NCBI GenBank assembly: GCA_012839345.1
Contig: DUNN01000011.1
Span: forward strand, 1-41,905
DNA from: Clostridiales bacterium
GTDB taxonomy: Bacteria; Bacillota; Clostridia; Oscillospirales; Acutalibacteraceae
Direction: 5' to 3'
DNA: 41,905 bases
The notes under the pieces are model-generated. The model had not been told where the DNA came from, ran no database searches, and saw nothing but the letters and a program-made list of their open reading frames with translations. A program made the translations under genes and the position numbers. Of the stretch, positions 41,779 through 41,905 are shown piece after piece. Positions within the stretch are counted from its first letter, which is position 1. Each line of letters starts with the position of its first letter.

Positions 41779-41905
41779 ATGCTCGTTACAGCGATTGAAC
41801 CCCGCAGAAAAGGGCTTTCCGCGCTGTTTCTGGACGGCGAGTTTGCTATGAATCTGGATACGGAAACCCTGCTGAAAGCCGGGATGAAGCCCGGCGTGGA
41901 ACTGG
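41779..41905 (+). CDS. recX: Regulatory protein RecX (start only)
   Basis: The first 42 residues are present before the window ends: a start MLVTAIEPRRKGLSALFLDG, then EFAMNLDTETLLKAG and KPGVEL. The pattern of a short beta strand followed by the xLFLDGEF segment is typical of RecX, which inhibits RecA filaments. The start lies two bases after the recA stop without a strong ribosome site, so translation is probably coupled. The three-helix repeats that define RecX are outside the window, so the call rests on the N-terminus and on its position after recA. Confidence 0.8.
   Translation, partial: MLVTAIEPRRKGLSALFLDGEFAMNLDTETLLKAGMKPGVEL

Overview
The window comes from a low-GC-phylum (Firmicutes) member of the class Clostridia. 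Family-level recall suggests an Oscillospiraceae/Acutalibacteraceae-type endospore former. The evidence is gene content (YpeB, an ENP1-like spore-type peptidoglycan endopeptidase, tandem YhgE/Pip proteins, YqhQ-PrmC, a CheX-like protein), strong AGGAGG-type ribosome binding sites, sigma-A promoters and a Gram-positive-type LexA box before recA. Base composition is moderate (roughly half G+C). The species cannot be named from the sequence alone.

Region 1 (1-4035) is the right-hand part of a decayed mobilizable element. It holds an oriT-like hairpin pair, mobC, a histidine-triad relaxase, a membrane-protein gene lying almost wholly inside the relaxase gene in another frame, a frameshifted small ORF, and two damaged large serine recombinase genes that have both lost catalytic-domain sequence. 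It stops against a tRNA-Leu(UAG) gene on the minus strand that keeps its own promoter and terminator.

Region 2 (4364-13090, all minus strand) is housekeeping and accessory metabolism: a methionine gamma-lyase-like PLP enzyme, a GNAT acetyltransferase, two coupled M42 aminopeptidases, murD with a clear promoter, a membrane GGDEF-EAL protein whose GGDEF half looks dead while the EAL half looks active, and a class I glutamine amidotransferase-like hydrolase. The plus-strand germination gene ypeB (13229-14503) follows.

Region 3 (14613-22895, minus strand) is a seven-gene arginine operon, argG-argH-argC-argJ-argB-argD-argF. Together with the recycling acetyltransferase ArgJ it encodes glutamate-to-arginine synthesis except for carbamoyl phosphate supply. 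A near-consensus ARG box sits next to the argG promoter.

Region 4 (23283-34823, plus strand) carries a flavin reductase, endonuclease IV (nfo), a small SHOCT-like membrane protein, two adjacent YhgE/Pip membrane proteins, a PG-binding/LysM/M14 endopeptidase, the remnant of a bacteriohemerythrin gene directly in front of a CheX-like gene, and a polytopic membrane protein with a Lys/Pro/Ser-rich N-terminal tail.

Region 5 (35047-41905, plus strand) has a lipoprotein with Asp/Gly-rich repeats, an OmpR-type response regulator, its histidine kinase, YqhQ (DUF1385) and prmC, all tightly packed or overlapping. recA follows with its own promoter and LexA box, then the start of recX, cut by the window edge. 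I found no rRNA gene, CRISPR array or intact insertion sequence.
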